This document shows, piece by piece, positions 30,604 to 40,147 of a stretch of DNA of 64,000 nt. The position numbers and the translations under genes were made by a program. Position 1 is the first letter of the stretch; each line of letters starts with the position of its first letter. Origin of the DNA: Hydnum rufescens UP504 (Eukaryota; Basidiomycota; Agaricomycetes; Cantharellales; Hydnaceae); the NCBI GenBank assembly GCA_014904985.1, contig MU128909.1, positions 361,714 through 425,713 on the forward strand. Reading direction: 5' to 3'. The notes below the pieces were generated by a model. It did not search any database. It was not told where the DNA came from and saw only the letters and a program-made list of their open reading frames with translations.

Positions 30604-30795
30604 GGAGATTGAGAATGACGAGGAGATTGAGAGTGTCGACAAGGAGATTGAGAGCATCGACGAGGAGATTGAGAGCGTTGTCGAGGAGATTGAGAGCATC
30701 ATCGAGGAGATCGAGAGCGATGTCGAGGAGATCGAGAGCAACAAACAGACTGAGAGTGATGTCAAGGAGATTGAGAACAACAACGAGAGGGGAAA
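30604..30795. repeat. 21-bp minisatellite coding a heptad in both directions
   Basis: About nine units of GAGGAGATTGAGAGCRTCGAC. Plus-strand translation is EEIESxx; minus-strand translation is xxLNLLx. The unit length equals one coiled-coil heptad. It lies between the two long minus-strand coding segments. Confidence 0.85.
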
Positions 30796-32506
30796 TGACA
30801 AGATGGAACATGGTAAGGAGATTGAGAACAACCTCGATAGGGGGGCCATCCATGACTCTGCAAAGCCATACTCAATGACTCTGCCCTTGCTGATTTGGTG
30901 AAACCATGTCCCTCCAAGTTGTAAGGTTTTGCTGCTCCCCTTCTCAGCTGATTGCTCCAACGATGCATGACATACCCCTCAAAAGCTGACCTGTCTAGCT
31001 TTCGCTTTGCTTGGGCAGCCTTGACAATGTCAAGAATGCATTGCTTGGCTGAAGGCGCCTTTGGGTCTTCAGCAATCGCTTGAAAATCCTTAATCACTGC
31101 ATTCCAGCATGGATCCACCTTCACCTTCTGAATTAAATCACATTTTTTGTCTATCCTGTGGACATCCATGTTCCCAGCTATGAAGCCCAGGCCAAAGTCA
31201 AGGAACTTGTCTTCCTGTTCTTCCTCACTCTCAACCCCCAGCATTGCACGATCAAAATCATCAAGTGACCTTGATGGTGTGGTGACATTGGCTTCAGCGG
31301 GAGAGGCTGGTGTGGAGGCCACAGAAGTGGAGGAGATGGGAGCTAGCGGGACTGCATCACAGAGAGTAATGGTCACTGGACCTAAGACGTCAGCCAAGGC
31401 CCCAGCCATGGCACTATCTACATCTCGAAGGCCAGAGCCAAATAGAGCACTGTAGACAGTCGAGAGAAGACTGTCCCTGTTGGCCAGTTCAAGTGGATAT
31501 TTGACTGACCAGCGAGAAGGGTGTTTGACTTCCTCAGCCCACCTCATCTTCCAAATCTCCATAAATTCCCTGTGGCTTTGGTCATGGGGGCGATGGGCCA
31601 CAGCATCAGCAACAATCTGGCACTGAGGCTCCATGACCATTGCCAAAGGATCAAGAGGGTGAATTTCCCTTGCTTCCAAGATATGGACACCATGGAGAGG
31701 AATGCCATGGTGCTCCAGTTCGGCAAGGGGGAAATCATCCTCAGTGACTGAGAAAAAAGCCCCTACCAGAGCATAGTCGACCCCAAATTGAGGTGGTTCT
31801 GGGCCATTGACAATAGCCACATGGTCGACAATCTGGTGCATCAAATAACGAGCAATGCCACGGAGTTGTGCCTCATCATTCTCAAGTGCAACAGCAAGTT
31901 GTGTTATAGAGACCCTGGTGCCAGATTATTCCAAACATTGCAGGACCTCGCCCTCAAGACCAACTTGGATGAGGTTGTTGGACTCTGGGATGGGCTGAAA
32001 TTTTTTGATCTTGTGGCAATCCAAATGCAAGTAACGTGTAGCAGACAGCCATTCTTGATAGCACCTATGAGCATCAAGGAGACAATGTCGAAATGACTTC
32101 AACCAGTGCCTGTGGATGAACCAGTCCAATGGGTATGAGCCCCTGGCTATGGGAGAAGTCAGGGGAAATTGTCCTATGAGGACATATGGGAGATGTGGAG
32201 CATTGAAGTTGTACATGTGTCACACAAAAAGCATGTCATTGTATGACCAGTCGGGAGTTGTGGCCTTCCATGCTCTATCCACAGATCCAGTAAAAGGCAA
32301 AACACAATGCATTGATTCACCACACCACAGATCAGGGGGCCCAGAGAAGAGTAGATTGTGCTTCCGAAAAGGGGTTTGATGGGTCAAAGATGTATCGAGG
32401 AGCGATGGAGAACAATTGTCCTCCCACAGAGTGTTCGAGTATTCCAACACCCACTCCTGAATGCTGATGTAGTGGCACTCATCACTGGGTGTCCTGCCTT
32501 TAGCAG
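30762..32506 (-). pseudogene. Hypothetical protein, second exon, decayed
   Basis: After the intron at 32507-32567 the frame reads AAKGRTPSDECHYISIQEWV and continues with one TGA at 32219 (YNDMLFV*HMYNF) and one TAA at about 31925 (LQCLE*SGTRV) to the stop at 30762. That is roughly 580 codons. Conserved-looking pieces are LFSGPPDLWCGESMHCVLPF, HRHWLKSFRHCLLDAHRCYQ and EFMEIWKMRWAEEVKHPSRW, followed by an acidic linker and VIKDFQAIAEDPKAPSAKQC. No known domain is recognised. The length and amino-acid variety suggest a real former gene. Confidence 0.5.
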
Positions 32507-32567
32507 CTGGAGATTGAAGTAGTGTTAGTATCTAGAGAGAGTATAGGGCGATGCAGAAAGCAGACAC
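32507..32567 (-). other. Spliceosomal intron in hypothetical gene
   Basis: Donor GTGTCT at 32567, branch TACTAAC at 32530-32524, acceptor CTCCAG ending at 32507; 61 nt. It links the first exon (ending HHFLAKIK) to the second. Confidence 0.5.
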
Positions 32568-32901
32568 CTTTGATTTTTGCAAGAAAATGATGAATGTAGC
32601 ATGAACACATGCCCACTGCAGAGGACTTGAGATTCTTGATAGCATCAGGGGGGAGTGGTGCAAGGGGCTGATGTAGTTGCCACAGTAAAGGGCCATGGGA
32701 TTCCTCCAGCAAAACAGAGCTTGGGTCCTTCTTTGTAAACTTTGGGAACTTCACCAAAGACAATGATGGGATCGAAAGTGGTGAGGGTTGATTGGAGGAC
32801 GGTAGGCGGGTGTTGACAGTTCGGCCTTTTGACCTCGAAGATGAGGTTGGCTTGTGTGAATGAGTGGGCGAGTTCCTTGGCATGCGAGAGGCGCTCATCA
32901 T
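32568..32901 (-). pseudogene. Hypothetical protein, first exon
   Basis: The Met-Met at 32901 starts a Ser/Pro/Lys-rich N-terminus (MMSASRMPRNSPTHSHKPTS) followed by LSLVKFPKFTKKDPSSVLLE and PPDAIKNLKSSAVGMCSCYI. It is the most upstream part of the minus-strand gene that runs to about 30762 or further. The product is unknown; no transit or signal peptide is evident. Confidence 0.45.
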
Positions 32902-33379
32902 GGACCTAAGAGTACAAGGAGAGTGTCTCTTTAGCAGGCCCCTACAACTTCAGAGGATAATTTCTTCCAAAGTGCAAAAGCAAGCAAAGGATCACCAAGG
33001 AAGCAGAGTGCAAACATCTGACACTTTTGCATCTGAAGATCCCTCTATTTTCCCACTGGTGTTGGTTACCAACAATATTCTCACTTCACTATCAGCATAT
33101 CTGCATAACTAAAAGAAGCCATTTGTTGACATCTACCTTGAAGTTGGTTGAGATGCATTAGAGACTGCAACAAGGGGTGAAAAACCACAGAAAGACCATG
33201 ACTCTGGCTGATGGAAAGCCACAACACAAAGTGTAGCCCGACGTCTAACTCGAAGTCCATCGAGACTGTAAGATTAATTTCACTGAGGGCTGCATAGAGC
33301 AGACACAGGGAAAACTGAGTTGTGCGGATAATAATGGACAATGTTACAATACACTTGACCTGGGGCACACAGACTAGAT

Positions 33380-34095
33380 AGAATGTGAGTCCACAGATGA
33401 GCATGAGCTGTGAGTGTCGACAAAACATGCTGATAGGATGGGCCAATGGGATACACCACCCAGTAAAGCCACTACGTCTATTGAGACACATTGGAGAGAT
33501 TGCAAAAATGACAGGGGAAAGACGATGGGGAATCCATAAGATCCATCAGGCGATAGGACAAGATCAGTAACAACTCTTGCTGACGGAAAGCCACTACACA
33601 AAGTGTAGCCCAACATCTAGCCCAAAGTTGATTAAGACACATTGGAGAGATCACAAAAATGACAGGGGAAAGATGATGGGGAACCAGTGGGATCTATCAG
33701 GTGATAGGACGAGGTCACCAGCAACTCCTGCTGATGGAAAGCCACTACACGAAGTGTAGCCTGACATCTGGCCCGAAGTTGATTGAGACATATTGGAGAG
33801 ATCACAAAAATGACAGGGGAAAGACGATGGGGAACCAGTGGGATCCATCAGGCGATAAGAGGAGGTCAATAGGATCTCCTGCCGATGGAGAACCACTACA
33901 CGAAGTGTAGCCCGACATCTAGCCCTAAGTTGATTGAGATGCATTGGAGAGATCACAAAAATGACAGGGGAAAAACAATGGGGAACCAGTGGGATCTATC
34001 ACGTGATAGGATGAGGTCACCAGTAACTCCTACTGATGGAGAGCCACTACACAAAGTGTAGCCTGATGTCTAGCCCGGAGTTTGTTGAGACGGGA
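33380..34095. repeat. 151-bp tandem repeat
   Basis: The marker ACAGGGGAAAGACGATGG occurs at 33511, 33662, 33813 and 33964, spaced exactly 151 bases. Units contain an inner inverted pair ACTACACGAAGTGTAG. A lone partial unit at about 33190-33270 lies upstream, separated by unrelated sequence. ORFs across it are repeat artefacts. Confidence 0.95.
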
Positions 34096-34157
34096 AAATT
34101 GAGGAACTTCTGATTCTACCAATGAATGGCTATGGATACAAATATAAACATATGTAG

Positions 34158-34775
34158 CTAACCCAGGATCAACAATCTTATAGTGTATGGCCTGCCCCAC
34201 GAATCTAGATGAATGATGTCACAATGTGTATCTATACTGAGTGAACGATTGTCCATATCCCAATCTGGGATATCGCTGTGATCACATACAGGACCTGTGG
34301 GCATTGGTGCAATATCGATTTCCTCAAGGTCCTCAGTGACATCGATGACTTTGGCAACATCAGAGGCAGAGATTTGAAGGGAATTATCTTGCGGATCATC
34401 AACATCCATAGCAGATTTATTGTCTGGCAAGCCATCGACATGCTGTTGATCAACATGTTGCTCATCGATGTCCATTCCATCTATCAGAACACAGTTGAAT
34501 TTCAGCCATTTTGAGGGACCATCCAGAGGGGTTAGAGAGTGGTGGTGTTTATTCAAAGCTGAGGGGATATTGGCAATCGGTGGCGGGACAAGTATCAACT
34601 CATGTAGGAATGTTGGTACTTCATCACCAGGCACATGTGGGGTGACGTGTTGAATTTCAACCATTTCCAATCGCCGAGCCTGGATTGACCTGGCTGCCCC
34701 ATTGTGTTTGCGCAACTTGGTGCAGATGCCTTTTGAGTATGTGACAGATCGAAAATCTATTTGGCTGGCAGACAC
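34158..34775 (-). pseudogene. Hypothetical acidic protein fragment
   Basis: An open segment of about 205 codons with no in-frame ATG at its 5' edge; the frame stays open further upstream. It reads SVTYSKGICTKLRKHNGAAR and RRLEMVEIQHVTPHVPGDEV, then an Asp-rich part (DGMDIDEQHVDQQHVDGLPD; DVAKVIDVTEDLEEIDIAPM), and ends at 34158. It has normal amino-acid complexity but no recognised domain. It lies directly downstream (in gene direction) of the small fragment at 34965-35130 and may share a gene with it. Confidence 0.4.
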
Positions 34776-34964
34776 ATTAGAAAAAACTTGGGACTGGGGT
34801 ATCCAACCTACTATAGTCCTTTAAATCATCCTGACTAAAATGGCTCTTAAATAACCAGATATCTCCACAAGAGGTTTCGTACTTTCCGATCTTGGTTTCA
34901 AGGGTACCAGATGCAAGGGAGAAGATGATGGGAAGTGACTATAATAGAAGACTGATCAGCACTT

Positions 34965-35130
34965 GATGTCTGCAAGCATATTAAGGCGATTTACTGCATC
35001 AGTGTCATCAATCGGCAACAGAGCCCACACCTCACCTGCATAAACTGAGAGATGAGCAAGGAACCCAAAAAAACCCTCAATCCTTTGCTTGAAAGTTCTT
35101 TTGTCTTTCAGAAGGCGGTTTAACTGGATA
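34965..35130 (-). pseudogene. Short coding relic next to the AGCT repeat
   Basis: Minus-strand codons give LNRLLKDKRTFKQRIEGFFG, then FLAHLSVYAGEVWALLPIDD, then a TGA. The segment is cut at 35130 by the AGCT-rich repeat. No family is recognised. Confidence 0.3.
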
Positions 35131-35134
35131 CAGT

Positions 35135-35655
35135 TACCACAATAGGGACACTACTTTGGACCTCTTAGGCTGGCTTCCACTACGCAGGAAAGGACCTAAG
35201 AGGTCTCAGGCTGCTATGTGACCACTAGGTCAAGTGAGGCTGCTCATAGGGTCTGAGAGCTGCAGGAGCTGATACTGTCTCATTGGAGCCTCATTTGCTT
35301 TGACATTGGAGCTGCTTCAAGGCACTATTGGAGCTACTCCTAAGCTGTTAATACTACTGTACCTATTATGACCAGCTCATTTCTGCATTCAGCAGCTGCT
35401 CTTGAGGGGCTGAGTAGCTGCAACAAATTAGCAGCCTCAATAATTCTATATTCTAGTGGCTCATTTCTTCCTTCAGGAGCTACTCCCCATAGAGCAGCTA
35501 CTGGTATTAATCCAAGTAGCTGCTCATTGCTCTGTTTCAAAGCTACTCACCCTGGAGCAGCTACTAGTCTTCACTCAAGTAGCTCCAATACATCAGGAGC
35601 TCCAATCAATTCCTCATTGGAGCTACCCATTTCTTAATTTAGCAGCTCCTTATAC
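35135..35655 (-). repeat. AGCT-rich dispersed repeat, copy 2 (inverted)
   Basis: It starts CACAATAGGGACACTACTTT and is the reverse complement of the end of the repeat at 1-719, including the GGACCTCTTAGG hairpin and the ACTCAAGTAGCTCCAATA region. It cuts the KDZ relic just after its second intron. The outer boundary near 35655 is approximate. Confidence 0.65.
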
Positions 35656-35660
35656 TGAGA

Positions 35661-35716
35661 CTACAGGAATAAATTGATGAGTCCTCATCACATGGGAATA
35701 CTCCGCAAAAACACAC
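35661..35716 (-). other. Intron 2 of KDZ relic
   Basis: Donor GTGTGT at 35716, acceptor CCTGTAG ending at 35661; 56 nt. The following codons (SQYKELL) fit the expected continuation before the repeat cuts the gene. Confidence 0.6.
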
Positions 35717-36082
35717 CTTCAGAGGTGTCAAACCCGTATTGTCAGTCTCTTGTATGAGAGCCTCATAGAAATGATAAGCCGATATGTTCGACTGAAGAGT
35801 TTGCAAGTGAAAATGGTGAAGAAGTTGAAACGTCACACAGGTCTGGGGTTGCAGCACTGTGGCAGGGAACCAATGGCTACACAGCAATTGCTGGTACAGT
35901 GGCACCGCTTGGGTACAGTCACAAAAACAGACATTCAATGCATGAAGGCCATTCGTATGGAAGATGACGAACAACGTTGGCCCTGCCTTTGGGTTGGGGC
36001 AGAGTGCGTTGGGATGACTGAGTTGGATGATTAGACTGAGATCCTTGAGGGAGGTGTTATTGAATGACCGGCCATTCCATAC

Positions 36083-36132
36083 CTCATAAGGTGTGAGGAT
36101 TAATAGTGCCAGAGGGATATAAAGGGACATAC
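36083..36132 (-). other. Intron 1 of KDZ relic
   Basis: Donor GTATGT at 36132, branch-like TATTAATC, acceptor TATGAG ending at 36083; 50 nt. It joins LPFHxIK to VWNGRSFNNTSLKDL, as expected for the family. Confidence 0.7.
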
Positions 36133-36756
36133 TTTGATTCAATGGAAAGGGAGATTTTGGTGCCGTCAAATCGAACACAAAGGACATAGTAATGCCCCTC
36201 CAAAGCATTCCTCACAATGAATGGTCCCGCTTTGGCCAGGTGCCTCACAATCCGGGCACCCCAGAGTATCCAATGCATAGCCCCGTCCATCTCCCCAAAG
36301 CATACTATCCAGAAAACTGTCATGCATAGGGATCCATGTCTTCAGAGGCTCATCCTGTAAGAGTACACTACCGATGTTAAAGTCAGTTTCAAATAAGAGA
36401 TTAGCACTTACTGATGCAGTGTTGTGCTTTCGATGCGAACCAAAAGATGGTGCTGGGATATAGTGAATAGTTCCCAAATCACTTGAGGTGTCAGGACCTG
36501 GATCATCAGGCAGGTGTTGTGTGGAAGGAATGAGTCGATCAGGTGAAGCAGTTGTAAGAACAGAATGGGACTTCGCTACAGTTCGGTTGTGGTGAATCAT
36601 GATGTGTTTGACTACTGTCTCTACATGGGTTTCATGTTGCTGATATGTGGAGATAATTGAGGCTTTTGGTGGTCGGCCTCGAGGCATATGCATGTCCACC
36701 CTCGGATCCAATTTTACTTTACTCAATTCACAAGTTGAGGTCACTCAGGGTCCTGG

Positions 36757-37960
36757 CAGACTGGTCAGCCATATTTGATACCTATGATAGGTATCAAATT
36801 TGCGACACTTTTTGGTACCTAAGTAGGTCCAATTGTGATGGGGTGCCATATGGGTGCCAATTGATAATTCAATATCAGAGAATCAGCCCAAATGGGGCCC
36901 CAATTGGGCCCATATACCCCAATGTGGTGCCATGGGGCCCCAATGTGGCTCCAAAATGAACCCCTTCATAGTTTCCACACTACTGAGGCACTGATCTGCA
37001 TTTAATTTTAATTATTACAATTATGGTATCAACAGCTAGTAGAATATCCACTATATCCACTCCCTGTGGGTGCAGGGAGTATACTTGAAAGACAAGAACA
37101 CATACCTGGCGAAAGTCCCCCTAAAATATGGGGGCTTTGCATGCATACATTACATGGGGGTATTCATTTTGTCATGATTCCACTTGATTGGGTGAGATTT
37201 TCAGGGGCTGCACATGTCCGTATTTCCTGTTGGGGCTCTGTCCATGTTCTTGTTAGGTCAGGTTTCGTTGGGGGCAGGGGTGACCTAGAATAACAAAAGA
37301 ATCATTAGTAGAGACTATATTGAGTGAGAATTTACCTGAGATTACCACACACCCACTGGAGCGGGGGTGTGTGGTAATCTCAGGTAAATTCTCACTCAAT
37401 ATAGTCTCTACTAATGATTCTTTTGTTATTCTAGGTCACCCCTGCCCCCAACGAAACCTGACCTAACAAGAACATGGACAGAGCCCCAACAGGAAATACA
37501 GACATGTGCAGCCCCCGAAAATCTCGCTCAATCAAGTGGAATCATGACAAAATGAATACCCCCATGTAATGTATGCATGCAAAGCCCCCATATTTTAGGG
37601 GACTTTCGCCAGGTATGTGTTCTTGTCTTTCAAGTATACTCCCTGCACCCACAGGGAGTGGATATAGTGGATATTCTACTAGCTGTTGATACCATAATTG
37701 TAATAATTAAAATTAAATGCAGATCAGTGCCTCAGTAGTGTGGAAACTATGAAGGGGTTCATTTTGGAGCCACATTGGGCCCCATGGCACCACATTGGGG
37801 TATATGGGCCCAATTGGGGCCCCATTTGGGCTGATTCTCTGATATTGAATTATCAATTGGCACCCATATGGCACCCCATCACAATTGGACCTACTTAGGT
37901 ACCAAAAAGTGTCACAAATTTGATACCTATCATAGGTATCAAATATGGCTGACCAGTCTG
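36757..37960. mobile_element. 1.2-kb fold-back element, single-hairpin version of the array element
   Basis: Almost the whole element is one palindrome centred at about 37359. Ends are CAGACTGGTCAGCCATATTT and its reverse complement. The centre is hairpin B (37341-37378, TTACCACACACCC... GGGTGTGTGGTAA). On each side lies a 51-nt intron-like segment with GTAAAT donor, CTACTAATG branch and TTCTAG acceptor (37384-37434 plus; 37335-37285 minus). Exon-like sequence beginning GTCACCCCTGCCCCCAACG follows. GGGCCC motifs lie near both ends. No 8-bp duplication is visible, so its flanks may have been rearranged. Confidence 0.85.
37285..37434. other. Mirror-image 51-nt introns around central hairpin B
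   Basis: Plus-strand intron 37384-37434 and minus-strand intron 37335-37285 are exact mirror copies, each preceded by hairpin B. Unlike in the big array element, hairpin A is absent. The length is typical of Agaricomycete introns. Confidence 0.6.
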
Positions 37961-38049
37961 GCCCGTTTCATCCGCACCGCTCATTTCATCCATACCGTTG
38001 GTTGCATCCGTACTGTTGGTTGTGTCTGTACCACCCATTTCATCCACTT

Positions 38050-38705
38050 CATCTGTGGAGTTGCCCCCTTCATCCATCTTGTCCCCTTCATCTCTTTCAA
38101 CAAACCCGACCGGACAGAAGGACACCCTGGCTGTGCCAGGGACAGTTGTAGATCGTCCGAAGTACCCCATTTGGTTGGAGACACAATACTGCTGTCTTGA
38201 GAAATTAGATAATAGTTGCAACTGGCTTGAGACACTTCAACACTGGGGCTCTATTGAGGAAACCTTTGGTTTCACTGAAAAGATGGTACATCTCATATAG
38301 TTGTCTGTGTTTAATATTTATGCATCCTAATTTTTGTAGACACCAAAGAACCTCAGTACATATGGCTGACCACCCAAGATTGCAATGTGGATCAAGAACT
38401 ATTGCAAGTTGACGTTTTCCCCATGCATCTCCGACGTCAGCAAGTATGAGAATGCATGGTGGCAGTGGTGGACAAGCTGCCAGCCACCGTGGCGCCCAAA
38501 GGATCTTCGCACAGACCCACCCCACCATACTGTGCCCCCTGAAGCCGACTGGTCAGTGGTCAAAAAGGGTGGGCTGAATGGGTTATTGGGCGTCATGATT
38601 GCTCTTGGATTTTGGAGAGAGCATATCCAAGTTGGGCATGAGGAGTACTCGCACTGGCTATCAGCCATGTGGGACGTCGCCTGGGTAATGAAGTCATGTG
38701 TTTAG
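38050..38705 (+). pseudogene. Hypothetical protein relic, two exons
   Basis: Exon 1 ends with LETQYCCLEKLDNSCNWLET, LQHWGSIEETFGFTEKMVHL at about 38300. A possible 40-nt intron (38301-38340, ...TTTTTGTAG) precedes TPKNLSTYG. A TGA at about 38370 follows, then PPKIAMWIKNYCKLTFSPCI and SDVSKYENAWWQWWTSCQPP to the stop at 38703-38705. The Trp-rich WWxWWxSxQPPWR stretch is reminiscent of repetitive hypothetical proteins of mushroom genomes, but I cannot name the family. The start is lost near the fold-back element. Confidence 0.4.
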
Positions 38706-39162
38706 GGTCCCCCATCTTTTTTTGCTTGCCCTATGTGCTAAGCATAGAATTTCAAGAGTCTAAATTTCAAGAGTCTGACTTAGAGAATTTTGGCACATGG
38801 AGTCATATGACTTCCGATGGAATGGAGAATTCCAAAGCAGAATTCCAATGGAACATGCTGGATGTGGACTTAGAAAATTTCGGAAGGTGGAATCACATGA
38901 TTTCGGAAATGGCCTCAGATATACCGGTGCATTCCAGACCAGTCACATGGTTAATTGCCCCATATATCCAGTGGAAATCCCCGACATATGCTATTCCTGC
39001 CTATCCTGATATGATATATAGCTAGCCTGGTACGATATATTACCCCTGGTACAATATATCACCCCCTGGTATGATATATTGCCCCTGGTATTTGTTACTT
39101 ACCACTGTTGATGTATGAATTTTCATGGCAAGTTATCAGTTTATTATGTATCATTTTACAGC
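38706..39162. other. Spacer with short CCTGGTAYRATATAT repeats
   Basis: No gene is seen. Near-direct repeats AATTTCAAGAGTCT (38751-38776) and three or four copies of CCTGGTAYRATATATYRCCC (39026-39090) are present. Element C sequence becomes recognisable at about 39163. Confidence 0.5.
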
Positions 39163-39539
39163 ATAGGCTGAGATGTTGGAGCCCCCAGATCCTATGACGT
39201 ATTGGGAAGAAGACCTAGAAGCAATCATTGACATCTCCCCCAATGCACCCCTAGAAATCTGGAAACAGACCTTCGCCCTGGTCCACAAGTGTATTAAGGT
39301 GTTTGGCTTTGATGATCGTCTCGGAACACTGGAGACAATAGCCAAGATCCATTTGAAAGAAAGGGTGGACCCTATTTCTCTGCCCATGTATGGAGCGTCC
39401 CCAGCAAAAAGGAAGGTGATTGACAAACAGATGGAGAAGTGGATCAGGCAGGAGGTCATAGAGCCTTCTAAGAGCCCATGGGGTGCGCCAGTAGTCATAG
39501 CATACCGGAACGGGAAACCTAGGTTCTGTGTAGACTACC
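39163..39539 (+). pseudogene. Element C: pre-RT and RT start
   Basis: The frame reads MLEPPDPMTYWEEDLEAIID, ALVHKCIKVFGFDDRLGTLE, PISLPMYGASPAKRKVIDKQ and KSPWGAPVVIAYRNGKPRFC, then VDY. These are the leading residues of a Ty3/gypsy RT. The reading frame is resumed at 54742 with YCKLNAQTIPDEFPIPHQKE. Upstream gag and protease are absent, so C is 5'-truncated in this window. Confidence 0.9.
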
Positions 39540-40147
39540 TGTAATATAGTGATTAAATGCTATTGCACACGCTCCCGCGAAGTGCCCTTAACCTCCTTCC
39601 TAATCTAGTCGCTGATGTAATAGCGTAGTCATGAGGATTGTAGCCGCAGGCCTAGCCATAAATATATCATCTTTTGCCCGGACTTCTATGCGATGCGAGA
39701 AACTGTGACCTTCCCTCTATCAGTTCAGCCCTGTGTCTCAGTGACGCAGCCACGATACTAACGTACGAACAGATATAACTACAGCTGCTCCACGAGCCCA
39801 CTGTACATGGAGGGTTTGGGGTACGAGTTGTGTATGGGCGCAACTCATGTGGTAAGTCCATTCCCTTAGCCTCTATTCGCTAACACCCCCCTCTCTACCT
39901 TCTAGGCAGCTGTTGTGCCCCTTGGCCAATGGCTGCCACCTCATCCTCCTATTCCCTTATCCCTTTCCCTCACTTCTCCCACGCTTGAGGCGAAGCTAGT
40001 GCCTAGCCTCGCATGCGGTCTCCCCATTTGAAGTGAGTGCTTAGAACAGCGGGATTTCCTTTCCCTTTCAGTTCACAGGCAAGTCGACTCTGTCTCATCC
40101 AACAACAACTCTTGCGTATATTTGAAGTCGGATAGCACAATATTACA
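39540..40147 (+). repeat. Element B 5' LTR
   Basis: 608 bp, TGTAATATAGTGATTAAATG to GCACAATATTACA. Alignment by eye to the 3' LTR shows almost only transitions, many at CpG (ACGCTCCCGCGA against ATGCTCCCACCA). TTGGTTCCCTCTAGCCG follows and may contain the primer-binding site, starting TGG at 40149. Confidence 0.95.

Larger units (their letters stand above)
35661..36744 (-). pseudogene. KDZ-type transposase relic with CxC2 cysteine cluster
   Basis: The N-terminus includes a basic patch RGRPPKASIIS. The cysteine cluster follows: DSFLDSMLWGDGRGYALDTL, GCPDCEAPGQSGTIHCEECF and GGALLCPLCSI, then RHQNLPFH with TGA at two Arg-like positions. After an intron (36083-36132) the frame gives VWNGRSFNNTSLKDLSLIIQ, TLFVIFHTNGLHALNVCFCD, QQLLCSHWFPATVLQPQTCV and YHFYEALIQETDNTGL. 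This order is characteristic of CxC2-bearing KDZ (Kyakuja-Dileera-Zisupton) transposases of mushrooms. The rest of the transposase is missing, cut by the AGCT repeat. It cannot be active. Confidence 0.85.

Noticed and set aside
30533..30901. Plus-strand acidic coiled-coil protein gene (EEIES heptads)
   Set aside because: It is embedded between long minus-strand coding segments and covers only the minisatellite, with no flanking exon signals on the plus strand.
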